DNA of 64,000 nucleotides, from positions 558,001 to 622,000 of the forward strand of contig NZ_NFSC01000031.1 of assembly GCF_002157505.1 (NCBI RefSeq). The letters are read 5' to 3'. Shown here one piece after another: positions 26,941 through 36,103 of this stretch (position 1 is the first letter of the stretch; each line of letters starts with the position of its first letter). This DNA comes from Arthrobacter agilis. Lineage in GTDB: Bacteria > Actinomycetota > Actinomycetes > Actinomycetales > Micrococcaceae. Both the position numbers and the translations under genes were made by a program. The notes below the pieces were generated by a model that was given only the letters and a program-made list of their open reading frames with translations, made no database searches and was not told where the DNA came from.

Positions 26941-27927
26941 CTAGTGGTTGGTCTCGCCGAGCCAGAGCGCAAGCTCCGAGGCCCAGTAGGTGAGGATCAT
27001 CTGCGCGCCGGCGCGCTTGATGCCGAGGACCGATTCCTCGATGGCACGCCGCCGGTCGATCCACCCGTTCGCGGCAGCGGCCTCGATCATCGCGTACTCC
27101 CCCGAGATCTGGTAGGCGGCGACGGGAACGGGCGACATGGCGGCGACGTCGGCCAGGATGTCGAGGTAGCTCATCGCGGGCTTGACCATCACCATGTCGG
27201 CGCCCTCCTCGATGTCCAGTTCCACCTCGAGGATCGCCTCCCGGCGGTTCGCGGCGTCCATCTGGTAGGTCCGGCGGTCGCCGGTGAGCTGGGAGTCGAC
27301 GGCTTCCCGGAACGGCCCGTAGAAGGCCGAGGCGTACTTCGCGGCGTAGGCGAGCACCACGGTGTCCTGGTGTCCGGCTCCGTCCAGCGCCTGGCGGATG
27401 ACGGCGACCTGGCCGTCCATCATGCCGGACGGTCCCAGGACGTGGGCGCCGGCCCTTGCCTGCTCGACGGCCATCTGCGCGTAGAGCGCCAGTGTCGCGT
27501 CGTTGTCGACGGACCCGTCGTCGGCCAGCACCCCGCAGTGGCCGTGGTCGGTGAACTCGTCGAGGCACACGTCGCTCATGACGACGAGCGAGTCGCCCAC
27601 TTCGGCGCGGACGTCGGCGATGGCCCTGTTGAGGACGCCGTCGGGGTCGATGCCGGCGCTGCCGGTCGCGTCCCGGTGTTCCGGGATGCCGAAGAGCATG
27701 ATGCCGCCGACCCCGCGCTCGACCGCTTCCGCTGCCGCCCGCTTCAGCGAGTCCGTCGTGTGCTGCACGACGCCCGGCATGGACAGGATGGGTGCGGGCT
27801 CGCTGAGGCCCTCACGGATGAACGCCGGCAGGATGAGCTCGGACGGATGGACCCGGTACTCGGCCACCATGCGCCGCAGGGCAGGGGTCGAACGCAGCCT
27901 CCGTGGCCGGTGCTGGGGGAAACTCAT
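26941..27927 (-). CDS. hemB: Porphobilinogen synthase (5-aminolevulinate dehydratase)
   Basis: The 328-residue product has both active-site lysine motifs: [15 protein letters not shown], and [14 protein letters not shown] (Schiff-base Lys). The metal-site motif reads [14 protein letters not shown]. Zinc enzymes have three Cys here (DxCxC...C) and Mg/K enzymes have Asp/Ala, so this protein is mixed, with the second Cys replaced by Asp. It condenses two 5-aminolevulinate molecules to porphobilinogen. The ATG overlaps the hemD stop (ATGA), so they are translationally coupled. Confidence 0.95.
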   Translation of the reverse strand: MSFPQHRPRRLRSTPALRRMVAEYRVHPSELILPAFIREGLSEPAPILSMPGVVQHTTDSLKRAAAEAVERGVGGIMLFGIPEHRDATGSAGIDPDGVLNRAIADVRAEVGDSLVVMSDVCLDEFTDHGHCGVLADDGSVDNDATLALYAQMAVEQARAGAHVLGPSGMMDGQVAVIRQALDGAGHQDTVVLAYAAKYASAFYGPFREAVDSQLTGDRRTYQMDAANRREAILEVELDIEEGADMVMVKPAMSYLDILADVAAMSPVPVAAYQISGEYAMIEAAAANGWIDRRRAIEESVLGIKRAGAQMILTYWASELALWLGETNH

Positions 27928-28790
27928 GGCTGATCTCCGTTCAGTGGTGCGGGTGCGGGTCCGGGCCGATGCCGCGAGAAGGCTTCCCCGACGGCCAGGG
28001 CGATTCCCTGCGGTGTCGGGTCCGCTGCCGTCGCTCCGGGCTCCCAGCCCTGCGTCCGCAGGGCAGCGGCCGTCGTACGCCCGATGGCGACCGGAAGGAA
28101 GGCCGGCGGCCCGGCATCCAGCCTTTCATGAAACTGCCGGACGGCGCTCGGTGCGGTGAACACGACGGCAGGCTGGACACCGGTCGCCACGAGCGCCGCG
28201 AGGTCCGTCAGGCTCATCAGCGGTGGCCTCGCTCCGGACTCCTCGACGCCGGGGACACGCCGTCCCGGATCCCCGGGATAGGGCACGGTGCAGTACGCCT
28301 CGACCCTCCGGACGGCCCACCCGCGGTCGGCGAGGCCCGCGCGGAGGTCGTCGGGAGCGAGATCGGCCTGCGGGATGAGCACGGCGCCGTCCCCGGACGG
28401 GAATCCGTGCAGGAGTCCGGCTGCCGAGGCGTCCTGGGGCACCAGCTGCACCGGGATGCCGGCGTCCGCCAGCAGGCGCGCGGTGGTGGAACCGACGGCG
28501 GCGACGCGGGCCCGTCCGGAGCGGACCAGTTCGGCGAGCACCGTGCCACGGGAAGCGGCGACCATGCCGAGTGCTTGGACGGCGTTGCCGCTGGTCACCA
28601 CGAGCCACTGGTACTCGCCCCTGCCGAGGGCCGCCAGTTCGGCGGCCACGGCGTCCACGTCGGCGGGCAGTTCGGTGTCGGTCAGGGGCAGTGCGTAGGT
28701 CGCCATGCCTGCTGCGGAGAGGGCGGCGGCGATGCGGACGGCCCGCGCGGGATGCCGGAGGACGATCACCGTGTCCCGATCCTGCGCCAC
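27924..28790 (-). CDS. hemD: Uroporphyrinogen-III synthase
   Basis: The 288-residue product has the two-lobed HemD character: [20 protein letters not shown] opens lobe 1, [14 protein letters not shown] follows, and the second lobe ends with [19 protein letters not shown] and [14 protein letters not shown]. Sequence conservation in this family is low, so position in the operon (between hemC and hemB) is part of the evidence. It closes and inverts the D ring of hydroxymethylbilane. GTG 28790 lies 7 nt after the hemC stop. There is no fusion to a methyltransferase, unlike some actinobacterial HemD proteins. Confidence 0.9.
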   Translation of the reverse strand: MAQDRDTVIVLRHPARAVRIAAALSAAGMATYALPLTDTELPADVDAVAAELAALGRGEYQWLVVTSGNAVQALGMVAASRGTVLAELVRSGRARVAAVGSTTARLLADAGIPVQLVPQDASAAGLLHGFPSGDGAVLIPQADLAPDDLRAGLADRGWAVRRVEAYCTVPYPGDPGRRVPGVEESGARPPLMSLTDLAALVATGVQPAVVFTAPSAVRQFHERLDAGPPAFLPVAIGRTTAAALRTQGWEPGATAADPTPQGIALAVGEAFSRHRPGPAPAPLNGDQP

Positions 28791-28797
28791 GCGCTCC

Positions 28798-29745
28798 CTA
28801 GCTGTTCAGCGGCGCGATGTCGGCAGCACCTGCGGCGAGCAGGTCCTCGGCGAGGTCGAGCCCGAGCTGCGCGGCGGCGACGGCATCCGTGGCGGGCGCG
28901 GAGCGGGTCCTCCGGACGATCGAGCGGCCGTCCGGGCTGCAGACCACGGCCTCGAGTGCGAGTTCGTTCCCCCGCAGGTGTGCGAGGGCTCCGATCGGCG
29001 CGGCGCACCCGGCCTCGAGCTGCAGCAGGACCGCGCGTTCCGCGGTCACCGCGAGCCGTGTCGGCAGGTGGTCGTAGGCGGCGAGGGCTTCGCGTACCCG
29101 CGGCGTCGCCTCGGTCTCGCGGCATTCGACGGCGAGGGCACCCTGCCCGGCTGCGGGCAGCATGACGTCGGTGTCGATCAGTTCGGTGATGGCGTCGTCG
29201 CGTCCCAACCGCCGTAGTCCCGCTGCGGCGAGGACGACGGCGTCGAGGTCGCCGGGCGCCCCGGGGACGAGTCCGGCGACGCGCCCCAGTCGCGTGTCCA
29301 CGTTCCCGCGGATGTCGACGACGTCGAGCCCCGGCCGTGCGGCGCGGAGCTGTGCGGCCCGGCGCGGTGACCCGGTACCCACGCGGGCCCCGTCGGGGAG
29401 CGTGGCCAGCGTGAGCCCGTCGCGTGCGCACAGGGCGTCACGGACGTCCTCACGCTCGGGCACCGCTGCCACGGTGAGCCCGGGCGCCGGAAGGGTGGGG
29501 AGGTCCTTGAGCGAGTGCACGGCGACGTCGCACCGCTCCTCGAGCAGGGCGTCACGGAGGGCTGCGACGAAGACGCCGGTGCCCCCGATCTGCGAGAGCG
29601 ACCCCTTCAGGACATCTCCCTCGGTCCGGACCCGTACGAGCTCGTAGGGCAGGCCCGCGAGGTCGGAGACCTCCTCCGCCACCGTCGTCGTCTGCGTCAT
29701 CGCGAGGGCACTGCCCCGCGTCCCGACCCGGATACCTGCAGCCAT
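28798..29745 (-). CDS. hemC: Hydroxymethylbilane synthase (porphobilinogen deaminase)
   Basis: The 315-residue product starts with IRVGTRGSALAMTQTTTVAE. It carries VHSLKDLPT and RRAAQLRAARPGLDVVDIRG, and LQLEAGCAAPIGALAHL, whose Cys anchors the dipyrromethane cofactor. It polymerises four porphobilinogens. The ATG at 29745 overlaps the hemH stop in TGATG; a GTG one codon upstream is also possible. It is followed closely by hemD. Confidence 0.95.
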   Translation of the reverse strand: MAAGIRVGTRGSALAMTQTTTVAEEVSDLAGLPYELVRVRTEGDVLKGSLSQIGGTGVFVAALRDALLEERCDVAVHSLKDLPTLPAPGLTVAAVPEREDVRDALCARDGLTLATLPDGARVGTGSPRRAAQLRAARPGLDVVDIRGNVDTRLGRVAGLVPGAPGDLDAVVLAAAGLRRLGRDDAITELIDTDVMLPAAGQGALAVECRETEATPRVREALAAYDHLPTRLAVTAERAVLLQLEAGCAAPIGALAHLRGNELALEAVVCSPDGRSIVRRTRSAPATDAVAAAQLGLDLAEDLLAAGAADIAPLNS

Positions 29746-30950
29746 CACATCTCCGGGTTGGGAAGCGGCGTCCCCACGGTCGAATCGACGGCCGCGATCG
29801 TCGGCTTCTCACCGCGCCGGTTGGCGCAGCAGTTGGGCCGGCAGACGTCGTACCAGGGACCGAGGGCCGTGGCGGCCGGACGGTCGGCGATGTGGTTGTC
29901 GATGGTGCGCTCGAGGATGAGGTCGATCAGGCCCTCGACGAACTTCCGGTGGGTGCCGGGGGTGGGGACGCGGTCGGCGACGATACCGAGTTCACCGCAG
30001 GTCTCCATCGCTTCCGTGTCGAGGTCCCAGGCCACCTCCATGTGGTCGGAGACGAAGCCGAGCGGGACGATGACGACGCCGCGTGTGCCGTCCTCGTAGC
30101 GGTCGCGGAGTGCGTCGCTGATGTCCGGCTCGAGCCACGGGATGTGCGGTGCGCCGGAGCGCGACTGGTACACCAGGGACCACTCCACGCCTGCGGCGTC
30201 CGGGATCCGGTCGAGCACGGCCTGCGCCGTCGCGAGGTGCTGCGCCACGTAGGCGCCCTCCTCGTGGGCGGGGCCGCCCTCGCCGTTCCGCGGTCCCGCA
30301 GCCTCGGCGTCGCCCATGGGGATCGAGTGGGTGGAGAACATGATGTGCACCGGGGCATCGGGGGTGCCCTGTTCGGCGAGACCGGCACGGACCCTGGCGA
30401 GGCCCTCGGTCACCCCCTCGACGAACGGCTCGACGAAGCCCGGGTGGTCGAAGTACTGGCGGACCTTGTCCACCTCGAGCCGGCCCTCGAGTCCGGTCTT
30501 CACGAGCGCCATGCCGAGGTCCTCACGGTACTGGCGGCAGCTCGAATAGCAGGAGTAGGCACTCGTCGTGACGGCCAGCACCCTGCGGTGGCCGGCGTCG
30601 TACGCCTCCTGCAGGGTGTCGGCGATGAAGGGCTCCCAGTTGCGGTTGCCCCAATAGACCGGCAGGTCGATGCCGCGGCGGCGCAGTTCGGCCTCCATGG
30701 CTGCCCGGAGCGCCCGGTTCTGCCCGTTGATGGGGCTCACGCCGCCGAAGGCACGGTAATGGTGCGAGACGGCTTCGAGGCGCTCATCGGGGATGCCGCG
30801 CCCGCGGGTCACGTTGCGCAGGAAGGGGATGACGTCGTCCTGCCCCTCGGGTCCGCCGAAGGAGGCGAGCACGATGGCGTCGTACGCCTTCGGCGCCATC
30901 CGGCCGGACTCGTCCACACCCTCGAGGGGGTCGAAGGCCTGCGCGGTCAC
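29745..30950 (-). CDS. hemH: Coproporphyrin III ferrochelatase
   Basis: The 401-residue product begins with the chelatase core YDAIVLASFGGPEGQDDVIP. It contains TSAYSCYSSCRQYREDLGMA, the metal-site FSTHSIPMGD and the YQSRSGAPHIPWLEPD region. Near the C-terminus, DVCRPNCCANRRG together with the Cys of SSCRQYRED matches the [2Fe-2S] ligand pattern of actinobacterial ferrochelatases. With hemQ and hemY beside it, this is the coproporphyrin-dependent type (CpfC), which inserts Fe2+ into coproporphyrin III rather than protoporphyrin IX. GTG 30950 overlaps the hemQ stop by 4 nt. A 25-residue extension precedes the core, and about 35 residues follow the cysteine cluster. Confidence 0.94.
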   Translation of the reverse strand: MTAQAFDPLEGVDESGRMAPKAYDAIVLASFGGPEGQDDVIPFLRNVTRGRGIPDERLEAVSHHYRAFGGVSPINGQNRALRAAMEAELRRRGIDLPVYWGNRNWEPFIADTLQEAYDAGHRRVLAVTTSAYSCYSSCRQYREDLGMALVKTGLEGRLEVDKVRQYFDHPGFVEPFVEGVTEGLARVRAGLAEQGTPDAPVHIMFSTHSIPMGDAEAAGPRNGEGGPAHEEGAYVAQHLATAQAVLDRIPDAAGVEWSLVYQSRSGAPHIPWLEPDISDALRDRYEDGTRGVVIVPLGFVSDHMEVAWDLDTEAMETCGELGIVADRVPTPGTHRKFVEGLIDLILERTIDNHIADRPAATALGPWYDVCRPNCCANRRGEKPTIAAVDSTVGTPLPNPEM

Positions 30951-31663
30951 CGGAGCACCTCGGCGATCTCGCTGGGGTCGATCCGCCGGCCGGTGTAGAA
31001 CGGGACTTCCTCACGGACGTGGCGGCGCGCCTCGGTCTCCCGGAGGTAGCGCATGAGGTCCACGAGGTCCACGAGCTCGGGGGCCTCGAGTGCGAGGATC
31101 CATTCGTAGTCGTTGAGCGCGAAGGACGAGACCGTGTTGGAGATGACTTGGGGATACTTACGGCCCTTCATGCCGTGGTCCGTGAGCATCTGGCGGCGGT
31201 CCTCGGTCGGGAGGATGTACCAGTCGTAGGACCGGACGAAGGGGTACACGCAGACCCAATCCGCGGGGGCCACGCCGCGGGAGAACGCCGGGCTGTGGGA
31301 CTTGGAGAACTCGGCGTCGCGGTGGACGCCCATCGCCGACCACACCATGGTGGTGCCGGCAAACAATTCTGTGCGGCGCAGCGCGCGGACCGCGGACTGC
31401 AGGTCCTCGGGACGGGGGCCGTGCAGCCAGACCAGGACGTCGGCGTCGGCCCGCATCGCCGAGACGTCGTAGAAGCCGCGAAGCACGACGCCGTCCTGGG
31501 CGAAGGAGGCGAGGACATCGTCGAGCGCGGTGCCGGCGTCCGTCGGTGCGGTTCCCCGCTGAAAGACGGTCCAGAGTGTGTAGAACAGCTCACCGGGGGC
31601 GTCGGCGCCCTCTCCGGTCTGCTGTGGAGCGTGGGCGGGGTTGCTACCGGTTAGCTCAGTCAT
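30947..31663 (-). CDS. hemQ: Coproheme decarboxylase (ChdC/HemQ)
   Basis: The 238-residue product has the chlorite-dismutase-like fold of HemQ. The probable catalytic Tyr is in WVCVYPFVRSYDWY, and a His 17 residues upstream is in FSKSHSPAF, matching the His/Tyr pair described for actinobacterial ChdC. It turns coproheme into heme b, the last step of the pathway. ATG 31663 was chosen because a CAAACT hexamer ends 6 nt upstream and orthologues have a short N-terminus; GTG 31708 is an alternative 15 codons upstream. It follows hemY after a 72-nt gap that holds a small hairpin (31708-31726). Confidence 0.94.
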   Translation of the reverse strand: MTELTGSNPAHAPQQTGEGADAPGELFYTLWTVFQRGTAPTDAGTALDDVLASFAQDGVVLRGFYDVSAMRADADVLVWLHGPRPEDLQSAVRALRRTELFAGTTMVWSAMGVHRDAEFSKSHSPAFSRGVAPADWVCVYPFVRSYDWYILPTEDRRQMLTDHGMKGRKYPQVISNTVSSFALNDYEWILALEAPELVDLVDLMRYLRETEARRHVREEVPFYTGRRIDPSEIAEVLR

Positions 31664-31735
31664 GGCACTAGTTTGCCCCCTGCCCGGAGGCGAACCGAAA
31701 TCCTCCACTTCTACAAGGCGTAGAAGAGATGAACG

Positions 31736-33325
31736 TCACACCTGCCCGGCGGGGCCGTCCGCTGCGGGGGCTTCGGCGGACGCCGGAGCGGGGGCCGGAG
31801 CGGGGGCCTGAGTGGGGGCATCGGCGAGGGCGTCGGCGAGGGCCGATGCGCGCACGCGGGCATCGTCGATGACGGACACCAGACCCGTGCCGGCGAGCCA
31901 TCCGCCGGTCACGGCGAGGGACGCCGACCGGCCGGCGACGAGCGCCCGGATGCGGCCGACCCGCTCCCGGTGGCCGACGGATGCGTGGGGGAGGGCCCCG
32001 GCCCAGCGCACCACGTCCCAGTCGAGCACGTCCGCGTCGTGGATGGGTACGGCGAGGAGGGTCGAGGCGTCGGCGAGCGCGTGCCTGTAGAGGACGTCGT
32101 CGGGCGTGGCCAGTCCGACGTCGGCGGCGGTGTCCCCCACCCGGCCGAATGACAGGCGCAGGACGTGCGAGCCCGGACCGGCCTGGTCGCGCAGCCACGC
32201 CCACTTCGCGGTGGCGTGGGTCAGGGCCTTCGCGGCGACACCCTGGACGCCGCGTGCCACGAGGACGCCGGTGCCGCGGGGACGGGCGTCGAGTTCCGGG
32301 ACGTCGACGATCAGGGTGACGAGCGCGACGCCGGGTACCGGGTCGGGCCGCTCGGTGGCGATGGCGGGGATGACCGGGGCGAGGAGATCCACGGCGGCCC
32401 GGCCCTCGGTGGCAATGAGGACGCCGTCCGCCCGGATGTGCCGCGTCAGCGTCGAGTGCTCCGTCGTCACGGTCCAGCCCGTGCCGGAGGAGGAGATCGC
32501 CCTGACCTGCTCGCCGGTGCGCAGGTCGGCGCCGCCCGCGCGGAGTTCCTGAACGAGGGCGTCCCGGAGCTGGGCCATGCCTCCGACGAGGCCGCCGACC
32601 GCGGCACCGGCCGGAGCCGCCTTCCGGAGCGCCCCGGCCGCCGCCCCCAGCGACCCGAGGCGTGCCATGGTGACGCGCAGGCCGGGCGCCACGGAATCGA
32701 CGTCGAGGTCGTCCGGGTCGGCGGAGAAGACGCCACCCGCGACGGGCGCAACGAGCCGGTTGAGGACCTCGTCCCCCATGCGGATCCGGACGAGTTCGCC
32801 GAGGCTGACCTGGCTGCGCGTCGCGAGAGGCCCCACCGGCAGGACCCGGTCGAGGGAGGCCCGCAGTGCTCCGGCGCGGCCGATCACGGCGGTGGTCGCG
32901 GGGTCGGAGGGGTCTGCGGGGATGCCGAGCACACCCGACGTGGGCAGGGGCTGCGCGGATGCTCGAAGGTCCTTGCCGGGGAGCTGCACCCAGGCTCCGC
33001 TGGCGTCGGGAGACACGATGCGGCCGCCCAGCCCCAGTTCGTCCGCGAGCGCCGGGACGGTGGCGGACCGCGTCGAGAAGGACTCGGCGCCGCTGTCGAG
33101 CTGCAGGCCCCCGAGCAGGCGCCCGTCCACCGTGCCGCCGAACCGGCCGGACCGCTCGAGCACGGTGACATGGAGTCCCCGCTGCAGGAGCGTCCGCGCG
33201 GCGACCAGTCCCGCGATGCCCCCGCCGACCACCACCGCGGTGCGGCTGCGTCCTGTCCGCTCCGGAGATTCGGTACCCCCGTGCGGTTCCGCCTGGGGGT
33301 CCTCGCTCCCGGTGCCGCGCGCCAC
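31736..33325 (-). CDS. hemY: Coproporphyrinogen III oxidase, HemY/CgoX type
   Basis: The 529-residue FAD enzyme has the Rossmann dinucleotide motif TAVVVGGGIAGLVAARTLLQ at about residues 32-51, followed by the Glu in VTVLERSGRFGG. GLVGGMAQLRDALVQEL and the C-terminal GGWLAGTGLVSVIDDARV (FAD-contacting) follow. It would oxidise coproporphyrinogen III to coproporphyrin III using oxygen, upstream of HemH. GTG 33325 starts 2 nt after the hemE stop, with GGTGGAG placed 8 nt before it inside hemE. The last 30 residues are an Ala/Pro-rich repeat (APAPAPASAEAPAADG). A longer in-frame reading into hemE is not used. Confidence 0.92.
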   Translation of the reverse strand: MARGTGSEDPQAEPHGGTESPERTGRSRTAVVVGGGIAGLVAARTLLQRGLHVTVLERSGRFGGTVDGRLLGGLQLDSGAESFSTRSATVPALADELGLGGRIVSPDASGAWVQLPGKDLRASAQPLPTSGVLGIPADPSDPATTAVIGRAGALRASLDRVLPVGPLATRSQVSLGELVRIRMGDEVLNRLVAPVAGGVFSADPDDLDVDSVAPGLRVTMARLGSLGAAAGALRKAAPAGAAVGGLVGGMAQLRDALVQELRAGGADLRTGEQVRAISSSGTGWTVTTEHSTLTRHIRADGVLIATEGRAAVDLLAPVIPAIATERPDPVPGVALVTLIVDVPELDARPRGTGVLVARGVQGVAAKALTHATAKWAWLRDQAGPGSHVLRLSFGRVGDTAADVGLATPDDVLYRHALADASTLLAVPIHDADVLDWDVVRWAGALPHASVGHRERVGRIRALVAGRSASLAVTGGWLAGTGLVSVIDDARVRASALADALADAPTQAPAPAPAPASAEAPAADGPAGQV

Positions 33326-33327
33326 GC

Positions 33328-34389
33328 CTACGGCTCCACCGAGTGGATGAGCTCGACGACGCGCGTCAGGACATCCGGATCCGTTTCCGGCGGGACGCCG
33401 TGTCCGAGGTTCACCACGTGGCCGGGAGCCGATGCGCCCGCGGCGAGCACATCCCGGACGTGCTGTTCCAGGACAGGCCAGGGAGCGGGCAGCAGCGCCG
33501 GATCGATGTTGCCCTGGAGAGGCACGCCACCCCCGAGCCGCCTGCTGGCTTCGTCGAGGGGCAGGCGGTAGTCGACGCCGATCACGTCCACTCCCACCTC
33601 GTGCATGGCCACGAGCAGTTCGGAGGTGCCGGTTCCGAAGTGGATCAGGGGTGCGCCGAGGCCGCGTACATGATCCAGCGCCCGCCGCGACGCCGGCGCC
33701 ACGTGGCGGCGGTAGTCGGCCAGGCCCAGCGAACCGGCCCAGGAGTCGAACAGCTGCGCCGCACTGGCGCCTGCCTCCAGCTGGGCGCGGAGGAACTTGC
33801 CGGAGGCGTCCGCAGCCCAGTCCGTGAGGGCGCGCCACGTCTCAGGGTCGGCATGCATCATGGTGCGCGGACCGAGGTGGTCGCGTGACGGCCTGCCCTC
33901 GACCATGTAGGCGGCCAGGGTGAACGGTGCCCCGGCAAAGCCGATCAGCGGTGTGGAACCGAGCTGGGCGACGGTGAGCGCGACGGCCTGGCGGATGGGT
34001 TCGAGCGCCTCGTCCGTCAGCGTGGGCAGGGCGGCGACGTCGGCCGCGGAACGGATGGGCGCACCGAGGACGGGGCCCACGCCGGGGACGATGTCCACAT
34101 CGACTCCGGCGAGCTTGAGCGGGATCACGATGTCGGAGAAGAAGATGCCGGCGTCGACGTCGTGCCGGCGCACAGGCTGCAGGGTGATCTCGGACGCCAT
34201 TTCCGGATCCAGGCAGGACTCGAGCATGTTCGTGCCCTCGCGGAGCGCACGGTACTCGGGAAGGGACCGGCCCGCCTGCCGCATGAACCACACGGGCCGC
34301 CGGTGCGGTGTCTGTCCCCGGTAGGCGGAGATGAGGGCCGAGCCGGACGTGCGTCCGTCGACCAGCGGGTGCGATGCTCCAAGGTCCAT
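33328..34389 (-). CDS. hemE: Uroporphyrinogen decarboxylase
   Basis: The 353-residue product has the signature [18 protein letters not shown], with the substrate-binding Arg residues, and [36 protein letters not shown] and [16 protein letters not shown] follow. It removes four carboxylates from uroporphyrinogen III to give coproporphyrinogen III. It is the first gene of the eight-gene leftward operon and divergent from hemA. The ATG at 34389 has a CAGAAT hexamer 7 nt upstream and no ribosome site, so it is probably leaderless. Confidence 0.96.
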   Translation of the reverse strand: MDLGASHPLVDGRTSGSALISAYRGQTPHRRPVWFMRQAGRSLPEYRALREGTNMLESCLDPEMASEITLQPVRRHDVDAGIFFSDIVIPLKLAGVDVDIVPGVGPVLGAPIRSAADVAALPTLTDEALEPIRQAVALTVAQLGSTPLIGFAGAPFTLAAYMVEGRPSRDHLGPRTMMHADPETWRALTDWAADASGKFLRAQLEAGASAAQLFDSWAGSLGLADYRRHVAPASRRALDHVRGLGAPLIHFGTGTSELLVAMHEVGVDVIGVDYRLPLDEASRRLGGGVPLQGNIDPALLPAPWPVLEQHVRDVLAAGASAPGHVVNLGHGVPPETDPDVLTRVVELIHSVEP

Positions 34390-34396
34390 ACCGCCG

Positions 34397-34426
34397 ATTC
34401 TGCCGAAGATCGCCGCGGATGGTTAA
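34397..34426 (-). promoter_or_regulatory. Promoter of the heme operon (hemE first)
   Basis: The complement reads TTAACC (34421-34426), 18 bp, CAGAAT (34397-34402), then 7 nt to the hemE ATG. The predicted transcript is leaderless. Confidence 0.5.
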
Positions 34427-34557
34427 CCGGAGGCCCGAGCGCGACGGCGCGCGTGGCTAACATCACTCCTCCCGACGAGGGGCAGAATCCCGCAGGAATC
34501 CGCGGATTGCAAGCCCTGGTAAGGATTGCCTGTCCGGTGAGGAGGCCCCGTTCTCGG

Positions 34558-34563
34558 TATGAT
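34558..34563 (+). promoter_or_regulatory. -10 element of hemA
   Basis: TATGAT ends 9 nt before GTG 34573. The transcript would have a leader of only 0-3 nt. No clear -35 element is seen. Confidence 0.45.
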
Positions 34564-34572
34564 TACAGGGTT

Positions 34573-36042
34573 GTGGTACTTCTTTCACTTGTAGCGACAC
34601 ACTCGAACGTGGACCTGGAAACAGTCGCCCGACTCAGCGTCGGGGCACCCCAGGTCCCTTCGGCCGTGCTCGCCGATGACAGGGCCGTCTCCGGCGCCGT
34701 CGTCCTGGCGACGTGCAACCGCTTCGAGATCTACGCCGAGGCCCCCTCCGAGGACGATGTGGAGGCCGCGCGGTCCGCGATCGTCTCGACCATCAGCGAG
34801 TACTCCGGCATCCCCGAACGGTCCGTGTCCTCGTCCTTCGAGACCCACACCGGCCAGGACGTCGCCGAGCACCTGTTCGCCGTGGGCGCCGGACTGGACT
34901 CCGCCGTGATCGGCGAACGCGAGATCGCCGGTCAGGTCCGCCGGGCACTCATCGACGCCCAGGGCTCCGGCGCTGCCAGTGGCGGCCTCGTACGACTCTT
35001 CCAGGCGGCATCGAAGACCGCCAAGGACGTCGGAGCCCAGACGGCGCTCGGCAGCCGCGGCCGCTCGATCGTCTCCGTGGCCTTGGAACTGGCCGGGGAC
35101 ATCTCCGAGGGCCCCGACTGGTCGGCCAAGACCGTGGTGGTGTTCGGCACCGGAGCGTACGCGGGCGCGACGATGGCCGCCCTCAGGGACAGGGGCTGCA
35201 CCGACATCTCCGTCTTCTCCTCCTCGGGACGCGCCGAGGCCTTCGTCGCGACGCGCGGCGGGACAGCGGTGGCCGCCGCGGACCTGCCCGGCGCCATGGC
35301 CCGCGCCGACGTGGTCATCGGCTGCAGCGGCAGCGACGCACGCATCGACGCCGCGGACATCGAACGCGTCCGCGCCGGCAGCAACCGCCCGCTCGTCATC
35401 ATCGATCTCGCCCTCAGCCACGACTTCGACCCCGCCGTCGGGACCCTCGAGGGCGTGGAGCTCATCACCCTCGAATCCGTCCGGGCCGCCGCTCCCGAGG
35501 AACAGGCCGATGCCCTCACCCAGGCGAGCGACCTGGTGCGGGAGGCCGCGCGTTCATTCCAGGAGCAGCAGAACACCCGCGCCATGAACGCGGCGATCGT
35601 CGCGCTGCGCCGGCACACGCAGGCCGTCCTCGACTCGGAGATGGAACGCGTCCGCGCCCAGCACGGATGCACCGCCGCTGCCGAGGAAGTCGAGTTCGCC
35701 CTGCGGCGCATGGTCCGCCAGCTCCTGCACGTACCGACCGTCCGGGCACGCGAGCTCGCCGCCGAGGGACGCCAGGACGACTACACCGCAGCACTCGAGG
35801 CCCTGTACGGGATCGACGTCGCACCCGTCGGCAAGGCACCCGCCGAACAGCCCCCAGCAGCAACCGGTTCAGGGTCAGCCGGCTCAGCTGCCACCGGTTC
35901 CGGGTCAGCCGATTCAGGGTCAGCCGTCATGTCCGACGCCGTCTCCCTGGCCGCGCCCCACTCCCACAGCCACGCGCACGGCTCGCACACCGATGCCGCC
36001 GCATGCCCCGTGGACCACGAACGGCCCGCCGAGAGCGCCTAG
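34573..36042 (+). CDS. hemA: Glutamyl-tRNA reductase with His-rich C-terminal tail
   Basis: The product has 489 residues. The catalytic Cys48 is in [34 protein letters not shown] and the NADPH-domain motif [20 protein letters not shown] follow. A dimerisation helix region runs to about residue 420. It reduces glutamyl-tRNA to glutamate-1-semialdehyde. Beyond the normal family end are about 65 extra residues: an Ala/Gly/Ser repeat ([17 protein letters not shown]) and a metal-binding-like end ([12 protein letters not shown], then CPVDH). The start is GTG 34573, as an upstream extension would pass through the promoter. It is divergent from hemE, so entry into and use of the pathway can be regulated from one site. 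Confidence 0.94.
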   Translation: MVLLSLVATHSNVDLETVARLSVGAPQVPSAVLADDRAVSGAVVLATCNRFEIYAEAPSEDDVEAARSAIVSTISEYSGIPERSVSSSFETHTGQDVAEHLFAVGAGLDSAVIGEREIAGQVRRALIDAQGSGAASGGLVRLFQAASKTAKDVGAQTALGSRGRSIVSVALELAGDISEGPDWSAKTVVVFGTGAYAGATMAALRDRGCTDISVFSSSGRAEAFVATRGGTAVAAADLPGAMARADVVIGCSGSDARIDAADIERVRAGSNRPLVIIDLALSHDFDPAVGTLEGVELITLESVRAAAPEEQADALTQASDLVREAARSFQEQQNTRAMNAAIVALRRHTQAVLDSEMERVRAQHGCTAAAEEVEFALRRMVRQLLHVPTVRARELAAEGRQDDYTAALEALYGIDVAPVGKAPAEQPPAATGSGSAGSAATGSGSADSGSAVMSDAVSLAAPHSHSHAHGSHTDAAACPVDHERPAESA

Positions 36043-36103
36043 CCGCCCGCCCCGCACACCCCCGCAGTCCCCGCAGTCCCCTGCACGACGGGACCAGGAC
36101 GGA

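Noticed and set aside
33326..33838. N-terminal extension of hemY into hemE
   Set aside because: The FAD-binding motif begins about 30 residues after GTG 33325, and the extension is out of frame within hemE, a real gene.
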